Positions 55,699 to 64,000 of a stretch of DNA of 64,000 bases are shown here, one piece after another. The translations under genes were made by a program, and so were the position numbers. Within the stretch, counting starts at the first letter, position 1. Every line of letters starts with the position of its first letter. Source of the stretch: Pseudomonas capeferrum (GTDB lineage: Bacteria > Pseudomonadota > Gammaproteobacteria > Pseudomonadales > Pseudomonadaceae); the NCBI RefSeq assembly GCF_013523055.1, contig NZ_JAAMQM010000011.1:1-64000 (forward strand). Reading direction: 5' to 3'. The notes beneath the pieces are model-generated. The model made no database searches. It was not told where the DNA came from and saw nothing but the letters and a program-made list of their open reading frames with translations.

Positions 55699-57873
55699 TC
55701 AGAAGCTGTACTTGGCCGTCAGCATCAGATTCCGCGGATTCCCATAGCTATCCCCCCCATAGCTCGCCGAATTGGCGATAGCCGAGTAATACTTACGATC
55801 AAACACATTATTCGCATTCAGCTGCAGATCCAGATTCTGATTCACCCGATAACCCGCCATCAGATCGGTAATCGCATACCCACCCTGCTCCAACCGATAG
55901 CTGCCGCCGTCAGCCAAGTCGACATCGTTATACATCCGGCTCTGCCACGAAACATTCCCCCCAACCCGCAGTTTCTCCAGCGCCCCCTGGAAGCGGTAGC
56001 TGGTCGTCAGCTTGAACAGATGTTCCGGCATGTCCGTATCGAACCGCTGATTCACATTCTCAGGGTTCGCATCATCCTTGGTGGTATGCGTTCGGGCATA
56101 GGTATACCCACCTCCCACTTGCCAGTTCTCGGTCAACGCCCCCTGCAGTTCGATATCGATCCCCTGGCTGCGTATTTCCCCGGAAGCCTCATAGCAGCTC
56201 GCCTGCGGGCAATTCGGCACGAACACCTGCACGGCGCGGTTTTCCTGATCGACACGGAACAACGCCAGGCTCGCGTTCAACGCACCGTCGAAGTATTCAC
56301 CCTTGATCCCGATCTCGTAGTTCTTGCCCACGATCGGTCTGACCGGGGTACCGGAGGTGTCTTTTTCGCTCTGCGGGGTGAAGATGTCGCTGTAGCTCAG
56401 GTAGACCGAGTGATGGTCGTCCAGGTCGTAGATCAGGCCGGCATAGCGGGTGACGTTGCGGGTAACCTTGTAGTCGCCCTCGCCATCGCGGTTGTCGTAG
56501 TCATACCAGTCCAGGCGCCCGCCGAGGATCAGCTTCAGCGGGTCGGCCAGACTCAGACGGGTGGTCATGTAGACGCCATCCTGGGTGGTGACTGCGCGGT
56601 CGTTGCCGGTATGGACGAAGTCAGGCTTGCCGGCATTGATCGGCCAGTTCGTGTCGTACGGGGAGTAGTTGTGGGTGGTCATGTCGTAGATGCGCTTGCT
56701 GGCACCCATCACCAGTTCATGCGTGCGCCCGAACGCCTGGAACGGGCCGCTGACGAAGGCGTCCACACCGGCCTGGTTTTCATCGTGGGCGGACTGGTAG
56801 ACGGTCCGGGCCAGCGTGTTGTTTACCCAGCGCGACTGGTAGGACCCGGAGAACAGCGCGTTCTGTTCGGCGTAGCTGGCGTTGACCTGGAGCTGCCAGT
56901 CATTGGCCAGGCGATGACGCACTTCGGCGAAGAGGGTGTTGATCTCCTGGTCCTTGTTCTCCCAGTCGGTACCGGGGTTGTACGAACGCGGCAGGTCCAG
57001 GTGATGGCCGTCGAGGCCGATCATCGAACTGCCCCAGAAGTAGTTGGTCTTGTCCTTCTGGTGGGAGAAGCCGAGGGTCAGGGTGGTGTCTTCGCTCAGG
57101 TCCGCCTCGGTGACGGCGTAGAACAGGTTGTGGTCTTCCTCCACGTCGTCGATGAAGCTGTTGGCGTCGCGGTAGGAAGCCACTACCCGGCCGCGCAGGG
57201 TTCCGCTGTCGTTGAGTGGGCTGGAGGCATCGATCTCGCCGCGGTAATCGTCCCAGCTGCCGACGGCGCCGGTCAGGGTGACGCTCTGCTCGGCCAATGG
57301 CCGCTTGCGGACCAGGTTGATTGCCGCCGAGGGGTTGCCTGCGCCGGTCACCAGGCCGGTGGCGCCACGCACGACCTCGACCCGGTCGAACATCGCCAGG
57401 TTCGGTTGGGCGCCGACCGTCACGCCCGAGTAACCGCTGGGGATGCCGTCGTACATGAGGTTGTCGATGTCGAAGCCGCGCGCCGAATAAGCCTGTCGGC
57501 CAGGGCCGTTGGCGAAGTTGAGGAACAACCCAGGGGTGGCGGCGACCACGTCATTGATGCTGGTCATGGCCTGGTCGTCCATGCGCTGGCGCGTTATCAC
57601 GGTGACGGCCTGGGGTGTTTCACGCAGGGTCAGCGGCAGCTTGGTCGCGGTCGACATGGCGCCGGTGGTATAGGAACTGGAGCCTTCGGTGGTGCTGCCC
57701 AGTTGAGTATTGATGATTTCCGTGGCGCCCAATTCCAATGTGGTTGGCTTGGACGTGTCCTGTGCCTCGCTGCTTTCTTCGGCCAAGGCCGGGGTCAAGG
57801 TGGCCATGCAGATGGCCATGGCCAAGAGATTGCGTGACGGGCTGAAATGCTGCAGCGAGGTCGTGCGTGACAT
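55699..57873 (-). CDS. TonB-dependent siderophore receptor
   Basis: 724-residue outer-membrane receptor. Start MSRTTSLQHFSPSRNLLAMAICMATLTPALAE with signal peptide cut near ALA|EESSE; the longer frame to 58173 runs through the Fur box and is rejected. Plug domain about 60-190 (ETPQAVTVITRQRMDDQAMTSINDVVAATPGLFLN...; RGFDIDNLMYDGIPSGYSG), then the 22-strand barrel ending ...NLMLTAKYSF with terminal Phe. No N-terminal signalling domain, so it is an ordinary transducer-free receptor. Ligand not predictable; the plug resembles FhuE/FpvB-type receptors. Confidence 0.92.
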   Translation of the reverse strand: MSRTTSLQHFSPSRNLLAMAICMATLTPALAEESSEAQDTSKPTTLELGATEIINTQLGSTTEGSSSYTTGAMSTATKLPLTLRETPQAVTVITRQRMDDQAMTSINDVVAATPGLFLNFANGPGRQAYSARGFDIDNLMYDGIPSGYSGVTVGAQPNLAMFDRVEVVRGATGLVTGAGNPSAAINLVRKRPLAEQSVTLTGAVGSWDDYRGEIDASSPLNDSGTLRGRVVASYRDANSFIDDVEEDHNLFYAVTEADLSEDTTLTLGFSHQKDKTNYFWGSSMIGLDGHHLDLPRSYNPGTDWENKDQEINTLFAEVRHRLANDWQLQVNASYAEQNALFSGSYQSRWVNNTLARTVYQSAHDENQAGVDAFVSGPFQAFGRTHELVMGASKRIYDMTTHNYSPYDTNWPINAGKPDFVHTGNDRAVTTQDGVYMTTRLSLADPLKLILGGRLDWYDYDNRDGEGDYKVTRNVTRYAGLIYDLDDHHSVYLSYSDIFTPQSEKDTSGTPVRPIVGKNYEIGIKGEYFDGALNASLALFRVDQENRAVQVFVPNCPQASCYEASGEIRSQGIDIELQGALTENWQVGGGYTYARTHTTKDDANPENVNQRFDTDMPEHLFKLTTSYRFQGALEKLRVGGNVSWQSRMYNDVDLADGGSYRLEQGGYAITDLMAGYRVNQNLDLQLNANNVFDRKYYSAIANSASYGGDSYGNPRNLMLTAKYSF

Positions 57874-57902
57874 GGTCAATTCCTGTAAGAGGTGTCGCTT
57901 AT

Positions 57903-57921
57903 GATTATGAGAATTATTACC
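57903..57921. promoter_or_regulatory. Fur box upstream of the TonB receptor
   Basis: GATTATGAGAATTATTACC agrees with GATAATGATAATCATTATC at 15 of 19 positions. It lies 30 bp upstream of the receptor start, in its promoter region, so iron-repressed expression through Fur is expected. Confidence 0.8.
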
Positions 57922-58143
57922 AGTTATTTTGTCAGGATTTTTCACGTCAAAAAAGCGGTATGTGAAAAATTTGTGAGTTGCGGCCGCTGACCGTTCGTAT
58001 GAGCGCTGCGAGCGGCTCCACGAGTAGGCGGTAAGCCATCCACTCTCGAGCAATCCTCTTGAACGTCCGCCCAGGCGCAGCCTCATAAAGTGAGAAAGGG
58101 CAACGCGCCGCGCTGCCTCGTCACGACTGGAGGACAGGCTCAC

Positions 58144-58836
58144 ATGAAAATCCTGATGGTTCTTACGTCTCACGATCAGTTGGGTGATACCGGCAAGAAA
58201 ACCGGTTTCTGGCTGGAGGAATTCGCCGCGCCCTACTACGCCTTTGTCGATGCCAAGGCCGAGATCACCCTCGCCTCGCCCAAGGGTGGCCAGCCACCGC
58301 TGGACCCGAAAAGTGACGAAGACGACGCTCAGACCGAAGCCACTCGACGTTTCCGCGGGGATACGAAAGCCCAGGCAGCGTTGGCCAACACCTTCCCGCT
58401 AGGCGAAGTCGATCCCTATGATTTCGATGCCGTGTTCTACCCCGGTGGCCATGGCCCACTGTGGGACCTGGCCGAGGACGTGGACTCGAAGACGCTTTTG
58501 GAATCCTTCTACGCGTCCAATAAACCGGTGGCGGCCGTGTGTCACGCGCCTGGCGTCCTCAAGCACGTCATGGCTCCGGATGGCGGTGCCGTGGTGAAAG
58601 GCAAGAAGGTAACCGGCTTCAGCAACTCCGAGGAAGAAGCCGTGGGTCTGGCCCAGGTGGTGCCATTCCTGGTGGAAGACATGCTCAAGCATGCAGGCGC
58701 CGAGTATTCCAAGGCTGACGATTGGGCGAGCTATGTCGTGGAAGATGGGCACCTGATCACCGGGCAGAACCCCGCCTCTTCCAAGGCTGTCGCCCAGGCG
58801 CTGCTGAAGCGGCTCGAACAGGAACAAAAGGCCTGA
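58144..58836 (+). CDS. DJ-1/PfpI-family (class I glutamine amidotransferase-like) protein
   Basis: 230 residues from MKILMVLTSHDQLGDTGKKTGFWLEEFAAPYYAFVDAKAEITLASPKGG (GGAGG ribosome site; a longer 5' frame is rejected). The nucleophile elbow AVCHAPGVLK holds the reactive Cys with adjacent His, and the EDGHLITGQNPASSKAVAQALL end is that of the YDR533C/Hsp31-like group. Likely glyoxalase III or protein-deglycase/chaperone-type stress function. Stands alone, divergent from the receptor. Confidence 0.88.
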   Translation: MKILMVLTSHDQLGDTGKKTGFWLEEFAAPYYAFVDAKAEITLASPKGGQPPLDPKSDEDDAQTEATRRFRGDTKAQAALANTFPLGEVDPYDFDAVFYPGGHGPLWDLAEDVDSKTLLESFYASNKPVAAVCHAPGVLKHVMAPDGGAVVKGKKVTGFSNSEEEAVGLAQVVPFLVEDMLKHAGAEYSKADDWASYVVEDGHLITGQNPASSKAVAQALLKRLEQEQKA

Positions 58837-58930
58837 GTCCGGGCTGCAGGGGTGGGCTGTGGTGGTGACGTGCAGGCGACGTATAGGCAACGGCTGGTGA
58901 CGGGTTTGGTCATGTCATCTGCTGGGTTGC

Positions 58931-59032
58931 TTATGGCCTCATCGCGGGACTAGCCCGCTCGCCACCGGGCGCGTCGTCTTCGCTACACCGCCTACCGGTG
59001 GCGAGCGGGCTGGTCCCGCGATGAGGCCATAA
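58931..59032. repeat. REP inverted pair
   Basis: 38-bp arms 58931-58968 and 58995-59032 with one mismatch and a 26-bp loop (core ATCGCGGGACTAGCCCGCTC). It is the simple form of the same kind of element whose loop was expanded at 1.3-1.7 kb. Confidence 0.8.
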
Positions 59033-59086
59033 GCCCCGACGCAAGGCACGCACCTACAGAGGGCATGCCTTGAGCGCTATAAGACT

Positions 59087-59824
59087 TCAGAACCCCGGCG
59101 AACCGACCGTCACCGCTCTTGCATGCGCACGCGAAGTCACAATCCCGATAAACGAAATCACGATCGCCAGCCCCAGCGTCGCGCTGACTTCCGCGCGGTG
59201 CGCTTCGATAAACATCATCACCCCCCAGGGCGCAGCTGATGAAGACGATCACCGCCCAGGTCAGCCAGGGGAACAGCCACATGCGAAAGCCCAGTTCGAC
59301 GTTCTCGCGCTCCAGCCGAGCGCGCATGCCCAGCTGGGAGATGGCGATCACCAGGTACACCAGCAAGGCAATGGCCCCGGAGCTGGCCAGCAGGAACTCG
59401 AACACTCCGGCGGGCGCGAAGAAGTTGAGAATGGCGATGCCCGCGCCGATCAGGGTGCTGCCGAACACCGCCGCGCGCGGTACGCCGACCGACGATGGCT
59501 GCTTCAGCATCGCCGGTGCCTGGCCCCGCTTGGCCAGCGAATAGAGCATGCGCGAAGCGATGTAGATGGACGAGTTCATGCAACTGGCCACGGCGATCAG
59601 CACCACCAGCTCGACCAGAAAGGCCGCGTAGGGGATGTTCATCAGCTCCAGCGCCCGCGGATAGGAGCCCAGGACCGCAAGCTGCGGGTCGTTCCACGGC
59701 ACCACGGAGATGATCACGAAGATCGAGAGGATGTAGAAGGTGCTGATCCGCCAGATGACCGAGCGCGTCGCCTTGGCGATGTTGCGCGAGGGGATGTCGG
59801 ATTCGGCGGCGGCGACGGTCACCG
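59087..59824 (-). pseudogene. Truncated, frameshifted APC amino-acid permease
   Basis: The frame starts in the middle of the family motif (..VTVAAAESDIPSRNIAKATRSVIWRI), so about 190 N-terminal residues are missing. The remaining helices are good (VVLIAVASCMNSSIYIASRMLYSLAKRGQAPAML). A run of six C at 59221-59226 breaks the frame once: before it ...VIVFISCALGG, after it in the next frame VMMFIEAHRAEVSATLGLAIVISFIGIVTSRAHARAV and TGA at 59087. Related to GabP-type permeases such as the intact copy at 53.5-54.9 kb. Confidence 0.8.
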
Positions 59825-59852
59825 CCTAGGCGCTTGGACTGCGCCGCGACTG

Positions 59853-60105
59853 TTGGACATCCTGTGGCACAACGCAGGCCCTTGCAGGCGCTGGCTTGCC
59901 CTGCGAACGAGCCCGAAGGGCTCGCCTGGTAATGCTGAAACTCCTCTCATCCTGATGGTTGTGGGAACCGGATTGCCTGCATTCAGTGCACCCACGACTA
60001 TCGTGCTTGGTGAGCAATCTTCATTACCAGGCGAGCCCTTCGGGCCCGTTCGCAGGGCAAGCCAGCGCCTACAAGGGCCTGCGTCGTGCCTCCGGATGTT
60101 CACCA
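59853..60105. repeat. Large inverted repeat (BIME-like) at the broken permease end
   Basis: Arms 59872-59934 and 60022-60084 are inverted copies over 63 bp with only two mismatches, and a looser match extends outward to 59853 and 60105 (GTGCC..GGATGTTCA). Each arm contains CGAGCCCTTCGGG(C/T)(C/T)CG and GGCTTGCCCTGCG. A TTGTGCCTCCGGATGTTCA direct repeat follows at about 60131. The element starts 29 bp beyond the truncation point of the permease gene. Confidence 0.75.
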
Positions 60106-60204
60106 TTCGAAGTGGAGACCATTGGCCTGGGTTGTGCCTCCGGATGTTCAACGGTCGGGGGTAGTTCACTTTGATCACATCTGCTGAATGCACGCTACCG
60201 CTTG

Positions 60205-60231
60205 CAAAAAAAAGCCCCGGATAACCGGGGC
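60205..60231 (-). terminator. Intrinsic terminator of the GudP-like transporter gene
   Basis: AGCCCCGG-ATAA-CCGGGGCT stem (60212-60231) preceded on the plus strand by an A8 run, which is a T-tract after the stem for the minus-strand gene ending at 60252. Confidence 0.9.
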
Positions 60232-60251
60232 TCTGTTGCTCAGGCGTCTGC

Positions 60252-61595
60252 CTACGCCTGTCCAGTGCGCTCGAAGCGCGTGGCCAGCAACAGGTAAGCG
60301 AAGATCGCCAGCACGCCATGGGCGGCGACGAACCAGAGTGCGTTGTGGAACGAACCGGTAGTGGCGACGACGAAGCCGATCACCAATGGTGTGATGATCC
60401 CGGCGATATTGCCGATGCCGTTGAACACCCCGCCGCAGAGGCCGACCATTTTCTTCGGTGCGACATCCGACAATACGGCCCAGCCGACCGCAGCGAAGCC
60501 TTTGCCGAAGAAGGCCAGCGCCATCAGCATGATCACCGCCGAGTTGGCATCCACGTAGTTGGCCAGCACCAGCGTGGTGGACAGGCCCATGCCCAGGACG
60601 AACGGTGTCTTGCGCGCCTTGGAAGGATGCACGCCACGGCTGATCAGCCAGTCGGAGAGGAAACCGCCAAGGATACCGCCGGTGAACCCGCAGATGGCCG
60701 GCAATGCGGCGACCCATCCGGCCTCCATGATCGTCATGCCGCGCCCCTTGATCAGGTAGATCGGGAACCAGGTGATGAAGAAGTAGGTCAGCGCCGTGAT
60801 GCAATACTGGCCCAGGTACAGCGCCCAGAGATTGCGGCTGGTGAACAGCTGCAGCACATCGGCGCGGGTCGGCTTGCTCTTGGCGGTCTTGCGCTCGTGC
60901 TCCAGGTCGACGAGGGCACCACCCTCCTTCATGTAGTCGAACTCCTCGCGCGACAGCCCCGGCGCATTGTGGGGCTCATGGTACAAGCGGAACCAGACCA
61001 CGCTCAGCACCAGGCCCAACGCCCCCATCCAGATGAACACGTGCTCCCAGCTCAGGGTATGGGTCATCCAGGCCATCAACGGCGCGAACACGACCACCGC
61101 CATGTACTGCGCGGAGTTGAACAGTGCCGAGGCCGTACCGCGTTCGCGAGTAGGGAACCAGCAACTGACGATCCGCGAGTTGGCCGGAAAGGCGGGCGAT
61201 TCGACCAGGCCCAGCATGAAGCGCATGGAGAACAGCGCCACCGCCGCCGAGACGCCTGCCAGCCCCATCCACCCGACCGTTCCTTGCAGCAAGGTGAAGA
61301 GCGACCAGAGGATCAGGCTGACGCCGTACACCCGCCTGGCGCCATAACGGTCCAGCAGCCAGCCGCCCGGTACCTGCCCCAGCGCGTAGGCCCAGGCAAA
61401 GGCCGAGAAGATCAAGCCAAGCATGACCGGGTCCAGGCCCAGGTCGCTGAGCACCTCGGTGCCGGTGATGGACAAGGTGGCACGGTCCGCGTAGTTGATG
61501 ACCGTGATGATGAAGATCAGCGCAAGGACGAGAAAGCGGTGGCGACCCACGGCACTTCGCTCGACCGGCGTGGCGACGGCGGACTTGGTATTCAT
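60252..61595 (-). CDS. gudP: MFS transporter of the anion:cation symporter family (GudP/GarP-like glucarate/galactarate permease)
   Basis: 447 residues, 12 helices. HRFLVLALIFIITVINYADRATLSITGTEVLSDLGL is the ACS-family helix 1 (INYADRATLSI), with YALGQVPGGWLLDRYGARRVYG as the loop 2-3 motif and RFMLGLVESPAFPANSRIVSCWFPTRERGTASALFNSAQY. These are shared by hexuronate, galactonate and glucarate permeases. gudD at the window end favours glucarate. Follows the 2-hydroxyacid dehydrogenase on the same strand. Confidence 0.85.
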   Translation of the reverse strand: MNTKSAVATPVERSAVGRHRFLVLALIFIITVINYADRATLSITGTEVLSDLGLDPVMLGLIFSAFAWAYALGQVPGGWLLDRYGARRVYGVSLILWSLFTLLQGTVGWMGLAGVSAAVALFSMRFMLGLVESPAFPANSRIVSCWFPTRERGTASALFNSAQYMAVVVFAPLMAWMTHTLSWEHVFIWMGALGLVLSVVWFRLYHEPHNAPGLSREEFDYMKEGGALVDLEHERKTAKSKPTRADVLQLFTSRNLWALYLGQYCITALTYFFITWFPIYLIKGRGMTIMEAGWVAALPAICGFTGGILGGFLSDWLISRGVHPSKARKTPFVLGMGLSTTLVLANYVDANSAVIMLMALAFFGKGFAAVGWAVLSDVAPKKMVGLCGGVFNGIGNIAGIITPLVIGFVVATTGSFHNALWFVAAHGVLAIFAYLLLATRFERTGQA

Positions 61596-61663
61596 GATGA
61601 CCCTCGTGCTTCTCGGCGGAAGCGATTGTTCTTGTCAGGAGGAAATGGCAGCGGAAGGCCCCG

Positions 61664-62623
61664 CTAGCCGCGCACTACCCGATGGGGTGGCAACTCGCCA
61701 CGGAAGCAGGCCTCGAGGTTGAGCAGGACCAGCCGGCCCATCTCCAGGCGGGTCTGCAGGGTGGCGCTGGCGCGGTGCGGCTGCAGGCTGACCTGGTCCA
61801 GGTCGCACAGCGCAGCGGGGACATGCGGTTCATCGACGAACACATCCAGCCCGGCGCCCGCGATACGTCGTTCGCGCAACGCCTCGACCAAGGCTTCCTC
61901 GTCCACCAACTTGCCGCGCGCGACATTGATCAGGTATCCGTCGGGCCCTAGCGCATCAAGCACCTCGGCGGTGACGATGGCCTTGCCGTCGTCCGCCGAA
62001 GCCGCGAGCACCAGCACATCCACCGAACGCGCCAGCGCTTGCAGGTCGCCCACGAAGCGATAGCCGCACTCCGGCTGCTCGCGCAGATCGGTGTAGGCGA
62101 TGCGCATGTCGAAGGCCGCGGCGCGTCGGGCGATGGCATGCCCTACCCTGCCCAGGCCGACGATTCCGAGCTCGATACCGCTGACCTTGCGCGCCAGCGG
62201 CAGGTTGACCCGGCCCCACTGGCCATGTCGCACCAGCCGTTCGCCTTCGCCCAGGCGGCGCAAGGTCGAAATGATCAGGCCCATGGCCATGTCCGCCACG
62301 TCATCGGTGAGCACGCCGGGAGTTGTGGTGACATGAACGTTGCGAGCCGCCGCATGCGCCAGGTCGACCGCATCGGTACCGATGCCGCTGATGGCGATGA
62401 TTTCCAGCGCGGGCAGTTGGTCCATCAAAGCGTTGGACAGGCCTTTGGCGCCGCCGGTAACCACGCCACGAATCGATGCGCCGACTTCCTCGAGCAAGCG
62501 CTGCGGTTGATCTTGCTGGTACAGGCGGTGGACCCGGTAACTCTGTATCAGACGTGCATCGATAGCCTCTGGTACGGGCTGAGTCAGTAGCAGATCAATG
62601 GCCTTATCATTGTCGTTGTTCAT
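61664..62623 (-). CDS. D-isomer-specific 2-hydroxyacid dehydrogenase
   Basis: 319 residues: MNNDNDKAIDLLLTQPVPEAIDARLIQ... NAD(P)-binding GLGRVGHAIARRAAAF (about 153), catalytic Arg in NVARGKLVDEEAL, Glu in FVDEPHVP, and His in SLQPHRASATLQTR, where most relatives read LxPHxGSAT. Resembles glyoxylate/hydroxypyruvate and 2-ketogluconate reductases. Probably in one operon with the gudP-like gene; it could act on tartronate semialdehyde-level products of glucarate catabolism. Divergent from the LysR gene across 100 bp. Confidence 0.87.
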   Translation of the reverse strand: MNNDNDKAIDLLLTQPVPEAIDARLIQSYRVHRLYQQDQPQRLLEEVGASIRGVVTGGAKGLSNALMDQLPALEIIAISGIGTDAVDLAHAAARNVHVTTTPGVLTDDVADMAMGLIISTLRRLGEGERLVRHGQWGRVNLPLARKVSGIELGIVGLGRVGHAIARRAAAFDMRIAYTDLREQPECGYRFVGDLQALARSVDVLVLAASADDGKAIVTAEVLDALGPDGYLINVARGKLVDEEALVEALRERRIAGAGLDVFVDEPHVPAALCDLDQVSLQPHRASATLQTRLEMGRLVLLNLEACFRGELPPHRVVRG

Positions 62624-62723
62624 GGCAGGTATCCGACGATTCAGAAAAGTAGTCCAGATGCTAGGCCAGCAATTGATACCGGTCTAATATAGATACTGGA
62701 TCGAATAATTCAGGAATTGAATC

Positions 62724-63611
62724 ATGGAACTTCATCAACTTCGCTGCTTCGTGGCGGTGGCCGAGGAGCTGCACTTCGGTCGAGCCGCTGCACGCATGCA
62801 CATGACTCAGCCGCCTCTGAGCCGACAGATCCAGTTGCTGGAACATGGGCTGGGGGTTCTGTTGCTCGAACGCAACAACCGGCAGGCACGCCTTACCCTT
62901 GCCGGGCAGAGCTTCCTGACGGACGCCCGGCGGGTATTGCAGACAGCCGAGCTGGCCGCGCAGTCGGCACGCCGCATCGCCAACGGCGAATCGGGCCGAT
63001 TGACCCTCGGCTTCACCGCCGTGAGCGCCTACAACATGATTCCGCAGCTGTTGATCCACGCTGCGCAAGCGCTGCCGGACATCGACCTGGTGCTGAGCGA
63101 GCAGGTGTCGAGCCGTCAGGTGCATGATCTGGAAACCGGCCTGATCGACCTCGGCTTCGTTCGCCAAGTGGTGCCCAGCGCCCGGGTCGAGTACCTGCCC
63201 ATTCGCAGCGAGCCCTTCGTGGCCGCATTGCCAGCCGATCATCGCTTGGCCGATCAGGCGCATCTGGTTCCGACGGACTTCCATCAGCAACCCTTCGTGA
63301 TGTACACCGACAGCGACGGCCGTTACTTCCACGACCGCATCGCCAATCTTTTCGCGCGCCACCAGGTGCAGCCCAGCTATGTCCATCAACTGGGCCAGAC
63401 CCACTCGATCATCGGCCTGGTCAATGTCGGTCTTGGATGCGCCGTGGTTCCGGCTTCCGCCCAAGCGCTGCGCATGGAGCATGTGGTGTACCGTCCGCTG
63501 CTGGAGAACGACCAGCAGGCGGAGGTCTTCCTGGCGTTCTGTGGCGATAACCCGAATCCGGTACTCGGCGCCTTCATCGACATGACCCGCCGTTTCTTCA
63601 GCGCTCCATGA
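62724..63611 (+). CDS. LysR-family regulator, probable regulator of the glucarate locus
   Basis: 295 residues: MELHQLRCFVAVAEELHFGRAAARMHMTQPPLSRQIQLLEHGLGVLLLERNNRQARLTLAG, LysR helix-turn-helix and linker, then an effector domain (GFTAVSAYNMIPQLLIHAAQALPDIDLVLSEQVSSRQV). Lies between the 2-hydroxyacid dehydrogenase/gudP operon and gudD, so it is the likely regulator of both. The effector domain is of the aromatic/sugar-acid CbnR-like group. Confidence 0.88.
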   Translation: MELHQLRCFVAVAEELHFGRAAARMHMTQPPLSRQIQLLEHGLGVLLLERNNRQARLTLAGQSFLTDARRVLQTAELAAQSARRIANGESGRLTLGFTAVSAYNMIPQLLIHAAQALPDIDLVLSEQVSSRQVHDLETGLIDLGFVRQVVPSARVEYLPIRSEPFVAALPADHRLADQAHLVPTDFHQQPFVMYTDSDGRYFHDRIANLFARHQVQPSYVHQLGQTHSIIGLVNVGLGCAVVPASAQALRMEHVVYRPLLENDQQAEVFLAFCGDNPNPVLGAFIDMTRRFFSAP

Positions 63612-63667
63612 AGCATGCCCAGCCGAGGGTAACCCTCGGCTGCCGCGGCCCAGGACAGGATCCGGGA

Positions 63668-64000
63668 TCAGCGCACCAGGCAAGGACGCTTGTTGTCGAA
63701 GCTCCACCCCGGGATCAGGTACTGCATGGCCACGCTGTCGTCCCGCGCACCCAGGCCCATGTTCCGATAGCACTCATGGGCCTTGGCCAACTGGTCTTCA
63801 TCGAGCTCGACGCCCAGCCCCGGGCGCTCCGGCACGCGGACGTGACCATCGATGATGCGCAGCGGGTCGCGAGTCAGGCGTTGGCCATCCTGCCAGATCC
63901 AGTGGGTGTCGATGGCCGTGATCTCGCCCGGCGCGGCGGCGGCGACCTGGGTGAACATGGCCAGGGAAATGTCGAAATGGTTGTTTGAGTGCGAGCCCCA
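63668..64000 (-). CDS. gudD: Glucarate dehydratase GudD, C-terminal part (cut by window end)
   Basis: The frame is open to the last base; the visible 110 residues read [42 protein letters not shown]... and end [29 protein letters not shown], matching the end of enolase-superfamily glucarate dehydratase closely ([51 protein letters not shown] in E. coli). HSNNHFD contains an active-site His-Asn pair. The enzyme makes 5-keto-4-deoxyglucarate from D-glucarate. The start lies beyond 64000. Confidence 0.93.
   Translation of the reverse strand, partial: WGSHSNNHFDISLAMFTQVAAAAPGEITAIDTHWIWQDGQRLTRDPLRIIDGHVRVPERPGLGVELDEDQLAKAHECYRNMGLGARDDSVAMQYLIPGWSFDNKRPCLVR

Noticed and set aside
55657..57837. 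726-codon plus-strand frame opposite the TonB receptor
   Set aside because: Exactly antisense to a complete receptor gene with signal peptide and terminal Phe; composition (V/G/Q-rich, no motif) is typical of a shadow frame.
60318..61667. 449-codon plus-strand frame opposite the GudP-like gene
   Set aside because: Antisense shadow; His/Arg/Gln-rich with no domain.

Overview
The window is chromosomal DNA of a Pseudomonas, most likely of the P. putida group. The basis is gene order and sequence character: a cysteine-free Fur, the fur/bamE/ratA/smpB block next to lldR-lldPD-dld, tmRNA downstream of the lactate genes, high GC, and REP palindromes containing GCGGGCTTGCCCGCG. The species call is an inference from family knowledge; nothing was searched.

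Layout. (1) 1-10.4 kb, core: REP palindrome, fur (-), bamE (+), a 36-bp minisatellite between two REP arms, ratA (-), smpB (+), the L/D-lactate locus lldR (-) / lldP-lldD-dld (+), and a small periplasmic protein. (2) 10.4-22.5 kb, a genomic island at the 3' end of ssrA (tmRNA): P4-type integrase, a second unusual tyrosine recombinase with a coupled 91-codon ORF, a serine-recombinase remnant, a type I restriction-modification operon (hsdM - 45-codon micro-ORF - hsdS - hsdR) and a WYL-domain regulator of the kind seen in defence islands, then a multiply frameshifted small gene. Paired TGGTATCCCA repeats with a 12-bp period lie near both ends.

(3) 22.6-55.7 kb, an accessory region centred on C2 sulfonates. 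The minus-strand series tpa - tauR - xsc - pta - DUF6506 converts taurine to sulfoacetaldehyde, then to sulfite plus acetyl phosphate, then to acetyl-CoA. Around it are an operon of a 2-oxoglutarate dioxygenase, a TauE/IsfE-like exporter and an IsfD/YdfG-like reductase under a divergent MocR regulator; a second TSUP exporter; a YeiH-type exporter; a divergent thiS-thiG pair; and an IclR / GMC oxidoreductase / MHS transporter / class-V aminotransferase module that resembles isethionate-degradation clusters. Further right are a LysR / GltS-like transporter / amidohydrolase / G3E GTPase operon and a CobS/CobT-like pair. The region ends in an amino-acid permease and relics (yeiH, formylglycine-generating enzyme).

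(4) 55.7-64 kb: TonB-dependent siderophore receptor with a Fur box, a DJ-1/PfpI-like protein, a truncated and frameshifted amino-acid permease between large REP-type inverted repeats, and a glucarate-type locus (GudP-like transporter, 2-hydroxyacid dehydrogenase, LysR, and gudD cut by the window end).

The most interesting proposal is that 22.6-44 kb is a sulfonate hub: two entry routes (taurine through Tpa, isethionate through the GMC enzyme) and one possible exit route (IsfD/IsfE-like) meet at sulfoacetaldehyde, with a private thiazole-synthesis gene pair that could supply the thiamine diphosphate needed by Xsc. No CRISPR array, rRNA or tRNA gene was seen.
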